Assembly: GCA_024867545.1 (NCBI GenBank)
Contig: JANFNE010000007.1
Coordinates: 1,426,001-1,490,000, forward strand
From: Phytopythium helicoides
Lineage: Eukaryota; Oomycota; Peronosporomycetes; Pythiales; Pythiaceae
Length of the DNA: 64,000 nt
Direction of reading: 5' to 3'
This document shows, piece by piece, positions 10,179-20,939 of the stretch; the first letter of the stretch is position 1; the number at the start of each line of letters is the position of its first letter. The notes below the pieces were generated by a model. It was given only the letters and a program-made list of their open reading frames with translations, did not search any database and had not been told where the DNA came from. A program made the translations under genes and the position numbers.

Positions 10179-10948
10179 AGCTTGCTTGCTATGTTGTCAA
10201 GGGCGGCATTAGTTTAGGCACGGTCTGGCTTAGCATCACAACAAGAAGTCTAGTGAAACAATCTCACGTGGGTGATTGGTCTTAGCGTAAATATCAACAC
10301 ACCGAAATATAGTTTGACTCAGACTGCTCGTTTGCGGAACTCTAGATGAACGTCCCCACAGAAATCACTAGCAGGAGCACTCTATGTGAGGATCGCAAAG
10401 TGAAGTCGTAGATTGGAAGGCGTCCACGGTTCACAGCTGCCGGAAATCTCGTGTAGCTATGCTTGCGGCAAGTAAGGTTTCTCGAATGGGAGACTATGGC
10501 AGTTGATAGCATGTCGACCAAATGCTCTTCCGCTGTCATGTCCAGCACTGTAGCTCGGATCAAGGGCAAAGCTCAAAGCCAAGCAAAGAGCAAAAGTGGC
10601 TGACCCAGTGGGCAACCTGTTTACGGTACGCCTCATCAAAGTGCTTGCAGAGCTTCCCCCACTGGGGGAGGCTCTGATGTGGAGGCCCCACATCAGTTTC
10701 CTGATTGATGTGCAGCAAAAGCTGCGGTTCACTATGGTCGAGCATTGAAATGCGCATCCTCTTGTTGACGTGGACACATCTGCTGATCTTGCAGGTTCAT
10801 CCAGGACCTGGTCTGACCCAGGCTCTTGCAAAGGATCTCCTGTCTCTGACCGTCCAGCTGGGTTCTTGATCTCTCGTCACAACATGGAGCCTCCAGGCAG
10901 CAGGTCCCGCTTCGGGTGGGATCCAGTCTCCAATCTGCCTCGAAAGTC
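10179..10948. other. Intergenic spacer with hairpin and a protein-like fragment
   Basis: Contains a perfect 9-base-stem inverted repeat at 10674-10696 and, on the minus strand at 10560-10757, a short open frame (HQSLPQWGKLCKHFDEAYRK) reminiscent of DNA-binding helices in oomycete transposon proteins. The resemblance is weak and no start, stop or partner domain supports a gene. Confidence 0.35.
10674..10696. repeat. Small perfect inverted repeat
   Basis: CTGATGTGG and its exact reverse complement CCACATCAG flank a 5-base loop. It sits just after a second imperfect palindrome (cttcccccactgggggag). It could be a hairpin from a mobile-element relic or a chance structure. Confidence 0.5.
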
Positions 10949-11983
10949 ATGAGTGCCCCGCAAGAATCCTCGAACACCGCTGGCGGCGCGCCATTGCTCC
11001 CCGTCTTCTTCTTCCACGGTCTCACTGGAGTCCCGGAGATGGGTCAGAGCTTGGAGAAGGCGTGTGCGGCACAAGGCCGCGCGGTGGTGTCGCTGAGCTT
11101 TTGTCCGGGAGAGAAGTCTTTCACCTCGGTGCACAAGCAGGTCCCACTCGCGATCGAGCAGATTCGCTCGATCGTTGCCAGTGACGATCGATTCAAGAAT
11201 GGCTACGTTTTTGCTGGGCACTCGCTCGGCGGTATACTGGCGCGCGCGGTTGTGGAGGAGATGGATGACCACCAGGTGCACACATTGCTCAGTCTTGCAG
11301 GTGTGCAGAACGGCTTGCACTACGGTCCCCAGGCCGAGGACGAAGGCACGCTCGCGATTTTTCTCGAATTATTTGGTCCTGTGACGATGCCCAAGCTGCT
11401 CGACTACGAAAGTTACCGCAAGGACAAGTCCACGTGGCGTGGCAAGGTGCAGCGCGATTTTTCAATTGAGCTGACGCAGCACAAGGAGTACCAAGACGAG
11501 ATCTGCTTCGTGAACCTGACTCGCGTGCCGTCACGTAGCGACTGGCTCGCTACCAACACCTTCCTGCCGAAATACAACAACGTCAACAAGGCCGAGACGG
11601 CCGAAGAAATCGCCGATCAGCAGCGTCGCAAGAACAACTTCCTCAAGCTGAAGGCTGCTCACTTTTTCGCTTCTCCAGGAGATGGGTATGTTGCTCCGTG
11701 GCAGATTTCGGTTTTCGGCCACTATAGTGAAGTGGATAGCCTCGACGAGATTGAGACCAAGTTCGAAGACTTCAAGATCCTTGATGTGCATGACACGGTC
11801 GAGTACAAGGAAGACACGTTTGGTCTGAAGACGCTGGACGAGCGCGGTGGACTTCACCTTCACGTTGTGCCAAATGTTCCTCACAACGCTTGGTTTACGG
11901 ACAGCTCTCTGACGGACGACCCGACGCAGGTGATTACATACCAGACCGTCTTCGACAAGTACATCGGCCCAGCACTGCCTTGA
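10949..11983 (+). CDS. Palmitoyl-protein thioesterase-like protein, paralogue 8
   Basis: Hydrolase of 344 residues. The ATG at 10949 (MSAPQESSNTAGGAP) is chosen because the leader gcctcgaaagtcATGAG and the MSxxQESS start match paralogues 5 and 7, and because it is the first ATG of the frame. The elbow is GHSLGG, the acid is in SPGDG, and the histidine is in VPHNAW, a variant that resembles the signal-peptide-bearing copies at 25 and 29 kb. The NNVNKAETAEEIADQ block matches paralogues 4 and 7. No targeting signal is seen. Confidence 0.9.
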   Translation: MSAPQESSNTAGGAPLLPVFFFHGLTGVPEMGQSLEKACAAQGRAVVSLSFCPGEKSFTSVHKQVPLAIEQIRSIVASDDRFKNGYVFAGHSLGGILARAVVEEMDDHQVHTLLSLAGVQNGLHYGPQAEDEGTLAIFLELFGPVTMPKLLDYESYRKDKSTWRGKVQRDFSIELTQHKEYQDEICFVNLTRVPSRSDWLATNTFLPKYNNVNKAETAEEIADQQRRKNNFLKLKAAHFFASPGDGYVAPWQISVFGHYSEVDSLDEIETKFEDFKILDVHDTVEYKEDTFGLKTLDERGGLHLHVVPNVPHNAWFTDSSLTDDPTQVITYQTVFDKYIGPALP

Positions 11984-12594
11984 TCCGTACCTTGAGAAAA
12001 AGGTTTGGAGGCTAGTGAGCAACCGCTCTGATGCGCGTCGTGTTCAATGTATGCTTTTACAAGTGTCGTTCCTCAAGAGATAGAGCATGGAGTTGAATGT
12101 ATTCATCTTCGTTTCACGCATCTATTGCAGTGCATTCGTAAGATGGTTACTTTATCTGCATGGCTCAGTGGAACAGCAACACTGCAGAGTATTCTTCCTG
12201 TGGAGTCCGCAAGGTTCTATGGAATGGGCTGTAGAAAAATGCCTAGGCTGATAATCCTAAAATAGTTGAAGATAATGCGGTTTTTCTGGATCTATTCAGG
12301 TCTTTTGCACTACATTCCATCAAAACATCCTATCCTGCTACAATTTAGTCAGTCTAGTTGAACTTCGACCAGCATTCTTGCATTGACGATCACGGAAACA
12401 CGGCCTCCTGCCAATCTGCAGTGCATTACCACTTCAATTCGCTCCATTCGATTGGTTGAACCGATTTTGGAGAACCTGTAGTACGTCAACTCGCCTAAAA
12501 TCTCACCACTTTCGACTCTCAAGTCGCAGAGTACACGGATCAAGTTGGCTTGAAGGGACAATAGTCAATTTCGCCGGGGGCTTGGTAAACGATT
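11984..12594. other. Intergenic spacer, paralogues 8-9
   Basis: No recognisable protein, RNA or repeat was found. The 3' part is the promoter and leader region of paralogue 9. Confidence 0.45.
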
Positions 12595-12610
12595 TCCCAC
12601 TTTGCAATTT
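12595..12610 (+). promoter_or_regulatory. Oomycete Inr/FPR-like core promoter
   Basis: TCCCACTTTGCAATTT fits the GCTCAYTYYNCAATTT pattern seen at other genes of this window and lies 61 bases before the ATG of PPT paralogue 9. Confidence 0.55.
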
Positions 12611-12670
12611 ACCAGCAACCAACAACAACCAACCCCATCTTTACCAGCAACTCCAGCAACAACAACTACG

Positions 12671-13693
12671 ATGAGCTCCAACCACGAAGTCAAGCCCCTG
12701 CCAGTTTTCTTCTTCCACGGACTTACTCGCAATGCCTCCGACGGCGATAATCTCAAAAAGGCGCTCGCAGCGCAAGGTCAAGACCTGTTCGCGCTGAGCT
12801 TTGCATCGGACGAAAAGTCTGGCATCGGACTCAACAAGCAGGTCCAACTCGCAATTGAGCAAATTCGATCGATTGTTGCCAGTGATGACCGGTTCAAGAA
12901 CGGCTACATATTCGTGGGTCATTCTCAGGGAGGGGTGATCGCTCGAGCGGTCGTAGAAGAGATGGATGACCACCAAGTGCACACATTGATCAGCCTTGCT
13001 GGTGTGCAGAATGGATCGTTTTTTGGCCCGCAGCCGGAGGATGTCGCGCCTTTGAAAGACGTGCTCGCGCTGTATGGTCCGGCACTGCTCCCGAACGCGA
13101 AGTTTGACTTCAAGGGCTATCACGATGACGCGACTACGTGGCGTGGTAAGGTGCAGCGCGAACTGGCTACGCTTTTTGTCGAGGCACCCGATCTTCAAGA
13201 CGAGGTATCGTTCACCAACCTGCAGAGAGCACCGTCGCGAGAAGACTTTCTGGCTGGAAACTTGTTCTTGCCTAAGATCAACAACCTGAACAAGTGCAAA
13301 TCATCGGAAGAAATCTCCGATCAGCAACGCCGCAAGAACAACTTTCTCAAGCTGAAGGCTGCTCACTTCTTTGCCTCTCCGGGAGATGGCGTGGTAACGC
13401 CATGGCAAATTTCGGTTTTTGGTCGGTACAACGAAGTGAACAGTCTCGAGGAGATCGAAACCAAGTTCGAGGACTTCCAGATCCTTGAGATGCGTGACAC
13501 GACCGAGTACATCGAGGACACGTTTGGTTTAAAGACATTGGACGAGCGTGGTGGATTGCATCTCCATGTGGCTCCAAACGTTCCTCATGGTGGATGGCTC
13601 GAGGATTCTCCACTTGCTTGTGACCCGAGTTACATAAGCAAATTCGTGGCTGTCTTCGACGAGCATATCAGCGTGGCGTTCGCTTCGCTCTGA
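12671..13693 (+). CDS. Palmitoyl-protein thioesterase-like protein, paralogue 9
   Basis: PPT-family hydrolase of 340 residues, last of the first tandem run. It starts MSSNHEVKPLPVFFFHG at the first ATG of the frame; an A/C-rich leader and an initiator-like motif (12595-12610) precede it. The triad is GHSQGG, SPGDG and VPHGGW. The SFASDEKS segment replaces the SFCPxEKS of paralogues 4-8 and resembles paralogue 1 and the copies at 25-30 kb. This suggests an early split into SFA and SFC subgroups. No signal peptide. Confidence 0.9.
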   Translation: MSSNHEVKPLPVFFFHGLTRNASDGDNLKKALAAQGQDLFALSFASDEKSGIGLNKQVQLAIEQIRSIVASDDRFKNGYIFVGHSQGGVIARAVVEEMDDHQVHTLISLAGVQNGSFFGPQPEDVAPLKDVLALYGPALLPNAKFDFKGYHDDATTWRGKVQRELATLFVEAPDLQDEVSFTNLQRAPSREDFLAGNLFLPKINNLNKCKSSEEISDQQRRKNNFLKLKAAHFFASPGDGVVTPWQISVFGRYNEVNSLEEIETKFEDFQILEMRDTTEYIEDTFGLKTLDERGGLHLHVAPNVPHGGWLEDSPLACDPSYISKFVAVFDEHISVAFASL

Positions 13694-13878
13694 AGCGACA
13701 GAGAACTTTGTTCGCTGTAGGAAATTACTAACCTCAGTGGAGGCATCGTTCGGATCATTGCAAACGAATCAATTCGGATTTGCGACAATTTTCCTCTTTC
13801 GTTTGACGATCACATCGTCAGTTTACCTTGATAGCATTGTAACACCGCCGACCCTACACAAGCCTCGCGTGACGAAAA

Positions 13879-14115
13879 CTACAGCTTCATTGCAATAGCT
13901 GGGAGAGTCGTGGATTTGCCATAACCTGGAGGACCAATAGCGAGGACCTATTTGAGTGAATGACGTTTCGAAGTGATGTCATCCGGTGGTTATGCGTGGT
14001 TTGACACTATTCGGGCTAATCCAATCGCAACTGCATTGCCATCGTCAGCTGGCATTGCCTTGTTAACAAATCTAGCAGGATGCAGCGAGTTTGTCATGAT
14101 GCGAAAAGAGAATAA
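13879..14115 (-). pseudogene. Decayed duplicate of the Ycf45-like ATPase core
   Basis: Read on the minus strand, this stretch encodes VLAIGPPGYGKSTTLPAIA followed by a stop, aligning with VLVIGPPRSGKTTLLRDVA of the intact gene at 14394-17495. Just upstream, MTNSLHPAR...GNAVAIGLARIV aligns with the segment preceding the P-loop there. In-frame stops separate the two pieces, so it cannot encode the protein. It lies directly downstream of the intact copy in the same orientation, as expected for a tandem duplication followed by decay. Flanking bases (13694-13878 and 14116-14393) show nothing else recognisable. Confidence 0.7.
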
Positions 14116-14393
14116 TGCAGCGCCTAGAAGTTCCACTTGACAAAGTATATAATGGCGTTCGGAGTGATCCCGGCCATCGTGACCGTTGGCAGCTTGGAAC
14201 GTGCGCAATGGTGAAATCGGCTGGAATGCCATTATCACCATGGATTCTTTAGGTCTGATTTTGCAATTGATGGCTCTGGCCGGAAAGAGTGCGAGAACGT
14301 ATTTGGTAGGACGAAACCATTGCAATGAAGCCTTTGCTATATTCAATTTGTTCTTCGTTAAGAATTTGCCATTGGCACGCGCAAACCTGCAAT

Positions 14394-17300
14394 CTATCTA
14401 CCGGGCTTGATGCAGATCGATCCTGTCGCTGGATTGTAGGAACGAAGGATGCTCTCACCAAATCCATTTCTAGCAGCGTTCTCAAAATCTAGTGTCACCT
14501 TGACACTCGTTGGGTCGTCGGCATTCATTTCTACCAAAGAGCTAAAAAGACCGTGGCCATCATTTGAGACTAAATCACATACTCCACTCATTCGGGTAGT
14601 TACTGAGGTTTGGATTCTGGTCCCTTTCCGCAAAGATGCGAATGAACCTTGGATACCGACAATTAGACGTATTCCACGCTCCTTCGCAGCCCACAGAGCC
14701 ATGAAGTCGTCTTCGAACTCGGCCTCATCCACTATCAGCGTGTGCACATTGTGGTTTCGTATACAGTCACGTATCACGACCCCCTGCTGTTTGCGCTCGG
14801 CGATCATGCAGCGTATCGTAGATGTTTCTCCGAGTCCTTCGAGCGGAATTGCATCGTCACCTCCACCTCCAAGCTCGTTCCACGTGTCGATAACATATGT
14901 TTCATGTGGTGGGAGTCTCAGTTGTTTTGCAACATCTCGCAGCAGTGTCGTCTTGCCCGATCTTGGAGGTCCAATAACGAGGACCGATCTTTGGGCATAG
15001 TGCTTTGAAACGAGCAGATCTTCTAGCAATTTTGCTTGATTCAACACAACCCTGCCTATGCGAATACTAATACTTGTGACATCTGCAGTTGCATTTGGAG
15101 CGCAAATCACACCGAGTCGGTATAGTGAGCGTGTCGTGACACGATTGACCGTTGTTGGAAAATCTCGGTAACGAGCTTGATCGGCAATGAATTGAAGCTC
15201 AGTTCTTGATATTTCTTGAGTCATCGGAAGCCAGCATGATGAATGACTCGGAATAGCAGTTACTGATATCCCTCCTGGGTTGATGGAAACATTCGTGATA
15301 CCTATCAGCTGCTTGCCCACTCTTGACTGCAGTAGCGTCGAAACACGTGAAGGAAGAAGAGACCAAAATGAATCCGTATCGATTGACACTCCTACAGGGA
15401 GCTTTGGCGATGTCTCAAAGAGATCGGCACTTTGCATCTTATAAAAATTGATCCCAGCAAAACCGATCGACGGGAAGCCGTTGTTGCTTACTGCTTCCAT
15501 CCAACGCCTTGAGGTTTTGGAGAATATTGCTGGTTTTAAACTAATTGACATTCCTGCAACCAGAAGTAGCGATTTACGAATTGACGTTGCGGTGTCCACT
15601 AGCACTGTTGCCATCCAATCGGCAACCGTGGTTCTGGTTCCGTTTCCGAGAAGAGATTTTGAACTCATAGGATCGGGTACACCCTCGATTCGTGCTAAAT
15701 CACTGATATTATTTTTTTCGGAATATAGCGCAGTCGTGTCAAACCCATGAGCATGATACAGTGGCGACGCACTGCCGATGAGAGGAGGTGGAGAGATGCT
15801 GGTATTAGCTTTCATTGTCCTGAATAAAGATTCTGAGGTGTGTCTAGGCATAATGTTTGATGGCAGAGATGCACGGAATGAGTTAAATTCAAACGAATTT
15901 GAGCTTTTGGATTCGGCGGAGCCTTGATCTTTCCAGGATGAAGCTAGGTAAGATTCAACTGCGTGCTTTTGTCCAGTAATAGCGTCGTCAGTACTGGGAA
16001 ACCTGACTTCAGCTGATGTAGAAGTGCTAGTTTTGGTGGTGGTATCTATAGATTGAGACAGCGCTTGTGTGTTAGAGGGAATTCGAATATCTATTGGGTT
16101 ACGCTTCATTTGTTTTGCACGAGAAACATGATTTCGCCGGCTCTTTCGCTGAGCAGGCATTGCTGTGCCGAGCGAAAATACGGGAGGGGATGTAAACGCT
16201 GCTTTTTTCGGAGAGTTGTTCGAGCTGTCCTCAGTTTCGTCTAGAAAACTCTTTCGATGAAACCCTTGAGATGTATTTTCTGAATTTTTGTCATATGAGT
16301 TTCTCACCATTGAGGAATCGTTAGTGCTAGCAGTTTTCTGGTACTTTAGACGATACCAATCATCCATCGCGCACGAGAGCATTTTGAGCGCTTCTGTGCT
16401 CAAATACCAACCAGCTCCATCTTTAGCTTCATTATTTTGAATTTTGACATGGGTGCAAAATCGCAACTCTTCGAATGAAAGCATCGGAAAAAGGCGTGCC
16501 ATGAGAACCAAATTCTCTCTGTCATTGTCTTCTTCGATCATACAATTGTGAGGTAGAGGTGTATTGATCGCATTTCGGATTGTTGTTGGCGATGGCGGTG
16601 GTGGAATGGATTGAGGTGCCGCTACAGAAATTGATGGTTTAGTACAATTAGCCTGCATTGAAGCTGCGGAGGGAGAAGGTGTAGAATTCAATGCTGCTGA
16701 AAAAGAAGATGCAGCTGTCGGAGTTGGAGCTGGGGGTGTACCAATAACTGGTACTACACGTGGAGCTGAGGCTGGAACAGCTGAGAAACTAAACGAACTT
16801 GAAGGTGGCATTGGGGGAGGAGAAGGTTGAGCATCGAGCAATGACTTCATGACAACCCCACGCGTGATCCCATTTTGAGATCTCAGAGCAGATTCCCAAA
16901 TCATCTGAAGTTTTGGGAAAATGTTGCATTCGGGAGGTACCCCTTCTCTGGGTTGAGGCCCAAATTGATTGATTATTTCGAACGCAAGCTGTACGTCCAC
17001 GCATTTGGCCAACTCAAAGTTTTGTAGGCCATGTTTCGCCAACCACCATGCGGCATGGTGAACGCCGAAAAGCGCCTTGAGTTTGTCTTTGTCCTGTAGA
17101 AGCTGTCGTAAGATATCAACGATGAGTATCTTGTCCAACCGCTTCACATCCAGAACGAAGTTTTCGACCGAGGCAGTATTGTCCTTCTCAAAAGTGTATG
17201 TCGCGGCACTGATCGCCACGGCAATCAGGGTCCACTCATATTTCTCACTACCTGACTGCGCGAAGAGCGTAGTTGACGCTTTCATTGGCGATAATTTCGC

Positions 17301-17495
17301 CATTTGGAAATGTACGCCAACAATGTTGGCACTGGCTGGCACGAGGCACCGACCATCGCGGCCTTCGCCATCCAAGAACGCGCGTAGCGATCTGCTTGAG
17401 CGAAACACATGCGTTCCCATACTCTGATTGATACGAGCAAAGCTCAGCGAGATGGCGACTGGTGAGCAAACTTGAACCACTACCAGCTCGAACAT
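14394..17495 (-). CDS. Large P-loop ATPase of the Ycf45/SpoIIIAA type
   Basis: The protein has 1033 residues. The C-terminal ~260 residues match the bacterial SpoIIIAA/plastid Ycf45 ATPase core: a VNRVTTRSLYRLG...ISIRIGRVV segment, Walker A GPPRSGKTT near residues 840-848, DTWNELGG after it, and Walker B TLIVDEAE near 918-925. The R3H nucleic-acid-binding domain present in some Ycf45 proteins is not evident. The middle (about 200-620) is low complexity, rich in Ser, Pro and Thr. The N-terminal ~190 residues (NFVLDVKRLDKILIVDILRQ; AKCVDVQLAFEIINQFG) weakly resemble the Egalitarian/3'-5' exonuclease-like fold, possibly incomplete, so an upstream exon may be missing. The ATG at 17495 is the first in frame. 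Probable nucleic-acid-linked ATPase; cellular role unknown. Two decayed copies lie at 13.9-14.1 and 39.9-40.7 kb. Confidence 0.8.
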   Translation of the reverse strand: MFELVVVQVCSPVAISLSFARINQSMGTHVFRSSRSLRAFLDGEGRDGRCLVPASANIVGVHFQMAKLSPMKASTTLFAQSGSEKYEWTLIAVAISAATYTFEKDNTASVENFVLDVKRLDKILIVDILRQLLQDKDKLKALFGVHHAAWWLAKHGLQNFELAKCVDVQLAFEIINQFGPQPREGVPPECNIFPKLQMIWESALRSQNGITRGVVMKSLLDAQPSPPPMPPSSSFSFSAVPASAPRVVPVIGTPPAPTPTAASSFSAALNSTPSPSAASMQANCTKPSISVAAPQSIPPPPSPTTIRNAINTPLPHNCMIEEDNDRENLVLMARLFPMLSFEELRFCTHVKIQNNEAKDGAGWYLSTEALKMLSCAMDDWYRLKYQKTASTNDSSMVRNSYDKNSENTSQGFHRKSFLDETEDSSNNSPKKAAFTSPPVFSLGTAMPAQRKSRRNHVSRAKQMKRNPIDIRIPSNTQALSQSIDTTTKTSTSTSAEVRFPSTDDAITGQKHAVESYLASSWKDQGSAESKSSNSFEFNSFRASLPSNIMPRHTSESLFRTMKANTSISPPPLIGSASPLYHAHGFDTTALYSEKNNISDLARIEGVPDPMSSKSLLGNGTRTTVADWMATVLVDTATSIRKSLLLVAGMSISLKPAIFSKTSRRWMEAVSNNGFPSIGFAGINFYKMQSADLFETSPKLPVGVSIDTDSFWSLLPSRVSTLLQSRVGKQLIGITNVSINPGGISVTAIPSHSSCWLPMTQEISRTELQFIADQARYRDFPTTVNRVTTRSLYRLGVICAPNATADVTSISIRIGRVVLNQAKLLEDLLVSKHYAQRSVLVIGPPRSGKTTLLRDVAKQLRLPPHETYVIDTWNELGGGGDDAIPLEGLGETSTIRCMIAERKQQGVVIRDCIRNHNVHTLIVDEAEFEDDFMALWAAKERGIRLIVGIQGSFASLRKGTRIQTSVTTRMSGVCDLVSNDGHGLFSSLVEMNADDPTSVKVTLDFENAARNGFGESILRSYNPATGSICIKPGR

Positions 17496-19006
17496 ATTTC
17501 CGGAACAGAAGGCGTCGGAGGTTTCAAAACGTTGTTTGCTGAGAGCATGAGCATGTGCTCTGAGGAGATGTGATTTTGTAGATCAAAATCTATGAATTTG
17601 TGATTGGTTTACTTCGCTGAATACATAAAATTGATTGGTCGAAATAGCACTTCAACATGGTCAAGATCAGAGGGATCCGCTCGGTTGCTGACATCTCAAC
17701 AATCATAAAGAGGAAGACGTCACACACTGGGTTTCACGTTCGGGGATATCTAGCATTGATTGATTGAAAGGCAAGTTCTCTTGAGGATGTTCCATCAGCC
17801 GCTCACTTACCTACGCTGGCTTCACCCATTCATGGCAATGGAGCCAATCAAAACACCGTAGTTTCTACTGTAGAAAGTAGAACAAGTGAACTCAAGGGCA
17901 CGAAAAATCACAGCTAGTCCTTGTGTCAGTATCGCCGTGCATGGTGGATATTGATGCTGATGCCTGAACTCGTTGGAGTCATTAACCGAGACGACAGAAA
18001 CGACGGAGCCAACAGAGACGACGACGACGAAGGAAATGACGAAGACGAAGGAGACGATGGAGACGATGGAGCCGCTGAAGCATTAACCAAGCTAGTCGTG
18101 GGAGGAAACAATCGGGTAGCCTTCACACGCAAACATAGCCAATTTCCTAGCGAGCTAGTATGAGCACCACGTAGGGAAATTAACCGCCGCTTTCTCCTTG
18201 CTAGCGCCGTGGCTAAACGCCCGTCGCATGTTAGCTTTCGCCATCCTCCGTGAGTCTGCGCTCTGGTTGGGGACTCCAACCGAATCAACACGGCGCTGTC
18301 GAAGACTCTGCCTTGCTCCAACTGGTGAAACAACGCAAGGAATGTCGAGTCGTCTGGCCGCGGGAAAGAGGATTGGCGAGCTTCTCAGGTCGGTCGTCGC
18401 CGCAGCTGCGAGCTGGAAGGTCGAGGCGTGACATGCAGTGTCGCTCCTAGTCTTCATGGTCGTCGTCGTTGGAAAGATCCGGCAGCTTGGGAGGCCCAGG
18501 GCCGAACTAGTCGGGAAAGTTCGGCCGCTAGGACTCCATCTTGCAGATTCCCGACTGAGAGAGGAACGCTTGGCTAGCCCTTGCCGAGAGTGCAAGTTGA
18601 AGTCCTCAAACTTTCGTGGCATCCCTCCCTTTTCACTTGCGAAATGAATTCAAAGTCAGATGAACTCCATCCTCCTGCTTTTATCGTTCATGCGAGCAGC
18701 CAGGACTCGACACTTTGTTGCATGGAAGAACGGTCGCAAGCGGCAGAGCGAAGATGCAGGCTTGCGAACCTGTGGGTTGGCATCTACGATACAACCAATG
18801 AGCTCTCAGCAAGCTTTCTACGTGACCGAGGACTCCAGCAGCGTCTTCGCGCCACCAAGACAATCTACATGACGTTCAGCTCCTTGCTGGGTTCCAGGCA
18901 CTCCGTGCAAATGAGAAACAAAGCAGTCTATGGACTTATGTCGTAAGATACGACGTTGGGAACCAATGGGCTGAAGCCGATAACGATGAAGTATTGTTCC
19001 ACCTGA
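17496..19006. other. Intergenic region with a GA/CG-rich simple repeat
   Basis: Contains a purine-rich GAC/GAN simple repeat at about 17985-18075 (encoding an Asp/Glu run in one frame). Open frames on both strands through 18160-18620 have no recognisable domain and look like chance frames. No RNA gene seen. Confidence 0.45.
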
Positions 19007-19317
19007 CAAGTTGAGGAGATCACTGCCTGCAAACCTCACTTGAAAGCAATGCAGATCTAACAAGTCACCAACATCAAGGAAATAGCTTGCTTCTTTTTGC
19101 TTACAGAACGCACCATTCGATCAATGGGTAAGCAATCTACATACAAAGTGGCCGCCCCACTGTAGCAGGCGGAAGGAAAAAAGTTGAGAGTGCGTCGACT
19201 GCCACCACAGTAACGAGCGAGCTCCATCATGACACCAGGACTACAGGTACCAAGACAAACATGTCGATAGCTCAGCTCCACTCCACCAGTGGCAACATCC
19301 AACCACCATCAATAGAC

Positions 19318-20895
19318 TTAGTTGACAGCCGGCGAGCTGACGGCCTTGTAGTCGCCCTCCTTCTTCTCGACACCCTCGCCATTTGACTTCTCCGACAGCT
19401 CCTCGAGCGACAGACCCTTGGTCTCCGGCACCCAGAACGACACGAGCAGACCGAAGAAGCAGCACGCCGCGAAGATGTAGAGCACACCCTTGAGGCCGAA
19501 GCTGCCGCGAGCCACGACGGCGAAGCACTGCGCGGCGATGATGGCGCCGATCTTTCCCGACGCAGCAGACAGACCGTGACCCGTGGAGCGCACGGCCGTG
19601 GGGAAGACCTCTGCCGGGATGATGAAGGTGGTCGAGTTGGGGCCAAAGTTGAAGAAGAACTGCGCGAACGAGTACATGACGACGAAGACGGTCGAGTGGT
19701 CCTCCTTGAGCTCGTTGAGGAAGATGGCCATGAAGAGGAAGAGCAGCGTGAGGAAGGTGAAACCCATGTACTGGATGGGCTTGCGGCCCCACTTGTCGAC
19801 GAAGTAGACGGTGAACCAGTAGCCCGGCACGGTACCCGCGAGGTTGATGAGGCACTGTCCGACGGAGCGGTTCCATACGTCGTCGAAGATCTTCTGGTTG
19901 CCCGTGGACGTGGGCGTGCCGTAGCCGATGAAGCCGAGCACAACCGTCGTGTTGAGCGAGGTGCCGTAGTAGCCGATGTCGAGGAAGAACCAGGCGAGCG
20001 CACAGCCGAGCAGCACCTTGAGATTGGCCCACTTGTTGAAGTAGGTGCGGAACGAGTAGGAGAAGTTCTGGAAGAAGCCCATCTTGGACGCGCCCGTGTT
20101 GTACATGTCGACGGTGGGCTTCTCGGACGCGAGGAACTGGTTGGCGGCGCGCTCGCCCTGCTCGGCGTCGTTGAGCACGTCCATGGCGTAGCGCGGCGTC
20201 TCCGGGATCTGTCGGCGCCAGTAGACGGCGGCGAGCGCCGGGATGGCTCCGAAGGCGGCCATGGAGCGCCAGCAGTAGCCGAGCGACGAGCCACCGTTCT
20301 CGATGATGCTGGTCTTGGCGGCCGAGAGCACGATGACGGCCACGAGCGCGCCGCAGATGATGCCGAAGCCCTGCATGGCGAAGACAGTGGCGATCATGGT
20401 GCCGCGGCGCTTGGAGGACGCGAACTCGCTCGTGATGACGGCCGAGACGGGGTAGTCTCCGCCGACGCCCACACCGAGCACGAAGCGCCAGATGCCGAGC
20501 AGGATGAGCACGTTGTCGGCCTCTCCGTTGACGGGCCAGACGGCGAAGGCGCAGAGCAGCGCGCCGGCGATGAGGATCATGAGCTCGAAGCCGTAGATGC
20601 GCTTGCGGCCGAGGATGTCGCCGAGGATGGCGAAGGTGATCTGTCCGACGGCGTTACCCCACGAGGACGCGGCCTTGACCCATCCGTCTGCGCGCGTGGT
20701 GAGGCTGGCCTTGTCGTAGTACTCGTAGGCGATCATGGGGACCATGAGGCCGATGACGAAGTTGTCGTACGAGTCGACGAAGAAGCCCGAGCCGGCCACG
20801 AGGATGGCCTTGAGGTGTGCGCGCGAGAACTTGGCGCTATCGAGCGCCTGCAGCGCGTCGAACTTCTTGTCCGACTGCTGCGGGGTCTCGGCCAT
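19318..20895 (-). CDS. MFS inorganic phosphate transporter (PHS family), copy A
   Basis: Predicted plasma-membrane H+/phosphate symporter of 525 residues, starting MAETPQQSDKKFD. It contains about 12 hydrophobic segments. The phosphate:H+ symporter signature GVGVGGDYPVSAVITSEFA lies near residues 155-173, with GDILGRKRIYG in the loop after TM2 and DKWGRKPIQ in the second half. It ends with a short hydrophilic tail. Relatives are Pho84-like transporters of fungi and plants. The ATG at 20895 is preferred over an upstream ATG at 21000 because copy B shares only this one in the conserved context. An initiator motif lies at 20940-20955. The protein appears identical to copy B. Confidence 0.93.
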   Translation of the reverse strand: MAETPQQSDKKFDALQALDSAKFSRAHLKAILVAGSGFFVDSYDNFVIGLMVPMIAYEYYDKASLTTRADGWVKAASSWGNAVGQITFAILGDILGRKRIYGFELMILIAGALLCAFAVWPVNGEADNVLILLGIWRFVLGVGVGGDYPVSAVITSEFASSKRRGTMIATVFAMQGFGIICGALVAVIVLSAAKTSIIENGGSSLGYCWRSMAAFGAIPALAAVYWRRQIPETPRYAMDVLNDAEQGERAANQFLASEKPTVDMYNTGASKMGFFQNFSYSFRTYFNKWANLKVLLGCALAWFFLDIGYYGTSLNTTVVLGFIGYGTPTSTGNQKIFDDVWNRSVGQCLINLAGTVPGYWFTVYFVDKWGRKPIQYMGFTFLTLLFLFMAIFLNELKEDHSTVFVVMYSFAQFFFNFGPNSTTFIIPAEVFPTAVRSTGHGLSAASGKIGAIIAAQCFAVVARGSFGLKGVLYIFAACCFFGLLVSFWVPETKGLSLEELSEKSNGEGVEKKEGDYKAVSSPAVN

Positions 20896-20939
20896 TGTGG
20901 TTGCTGGTCCGCTGGCTGGTGAGCTGCTTGGGAAGACGG

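Noticed and set aside
17921..18622. Acidic repeat frame and overlapping minus-strand frames between ATPase and transporter
   Set aside because: Driven by a GAC-type simple repeat and low complexity; no start context, splice pattern or family match.
19576..20922. 448-codon open frame opposite transporter copy A, and its twin opposite copy B
   Set aside because: Composition is Asp/Glu/Arg/Val-rich with no domain. It is the reverse-strand shadow of a GC-rich coding region and is mirrored only because the genes are duplicated.
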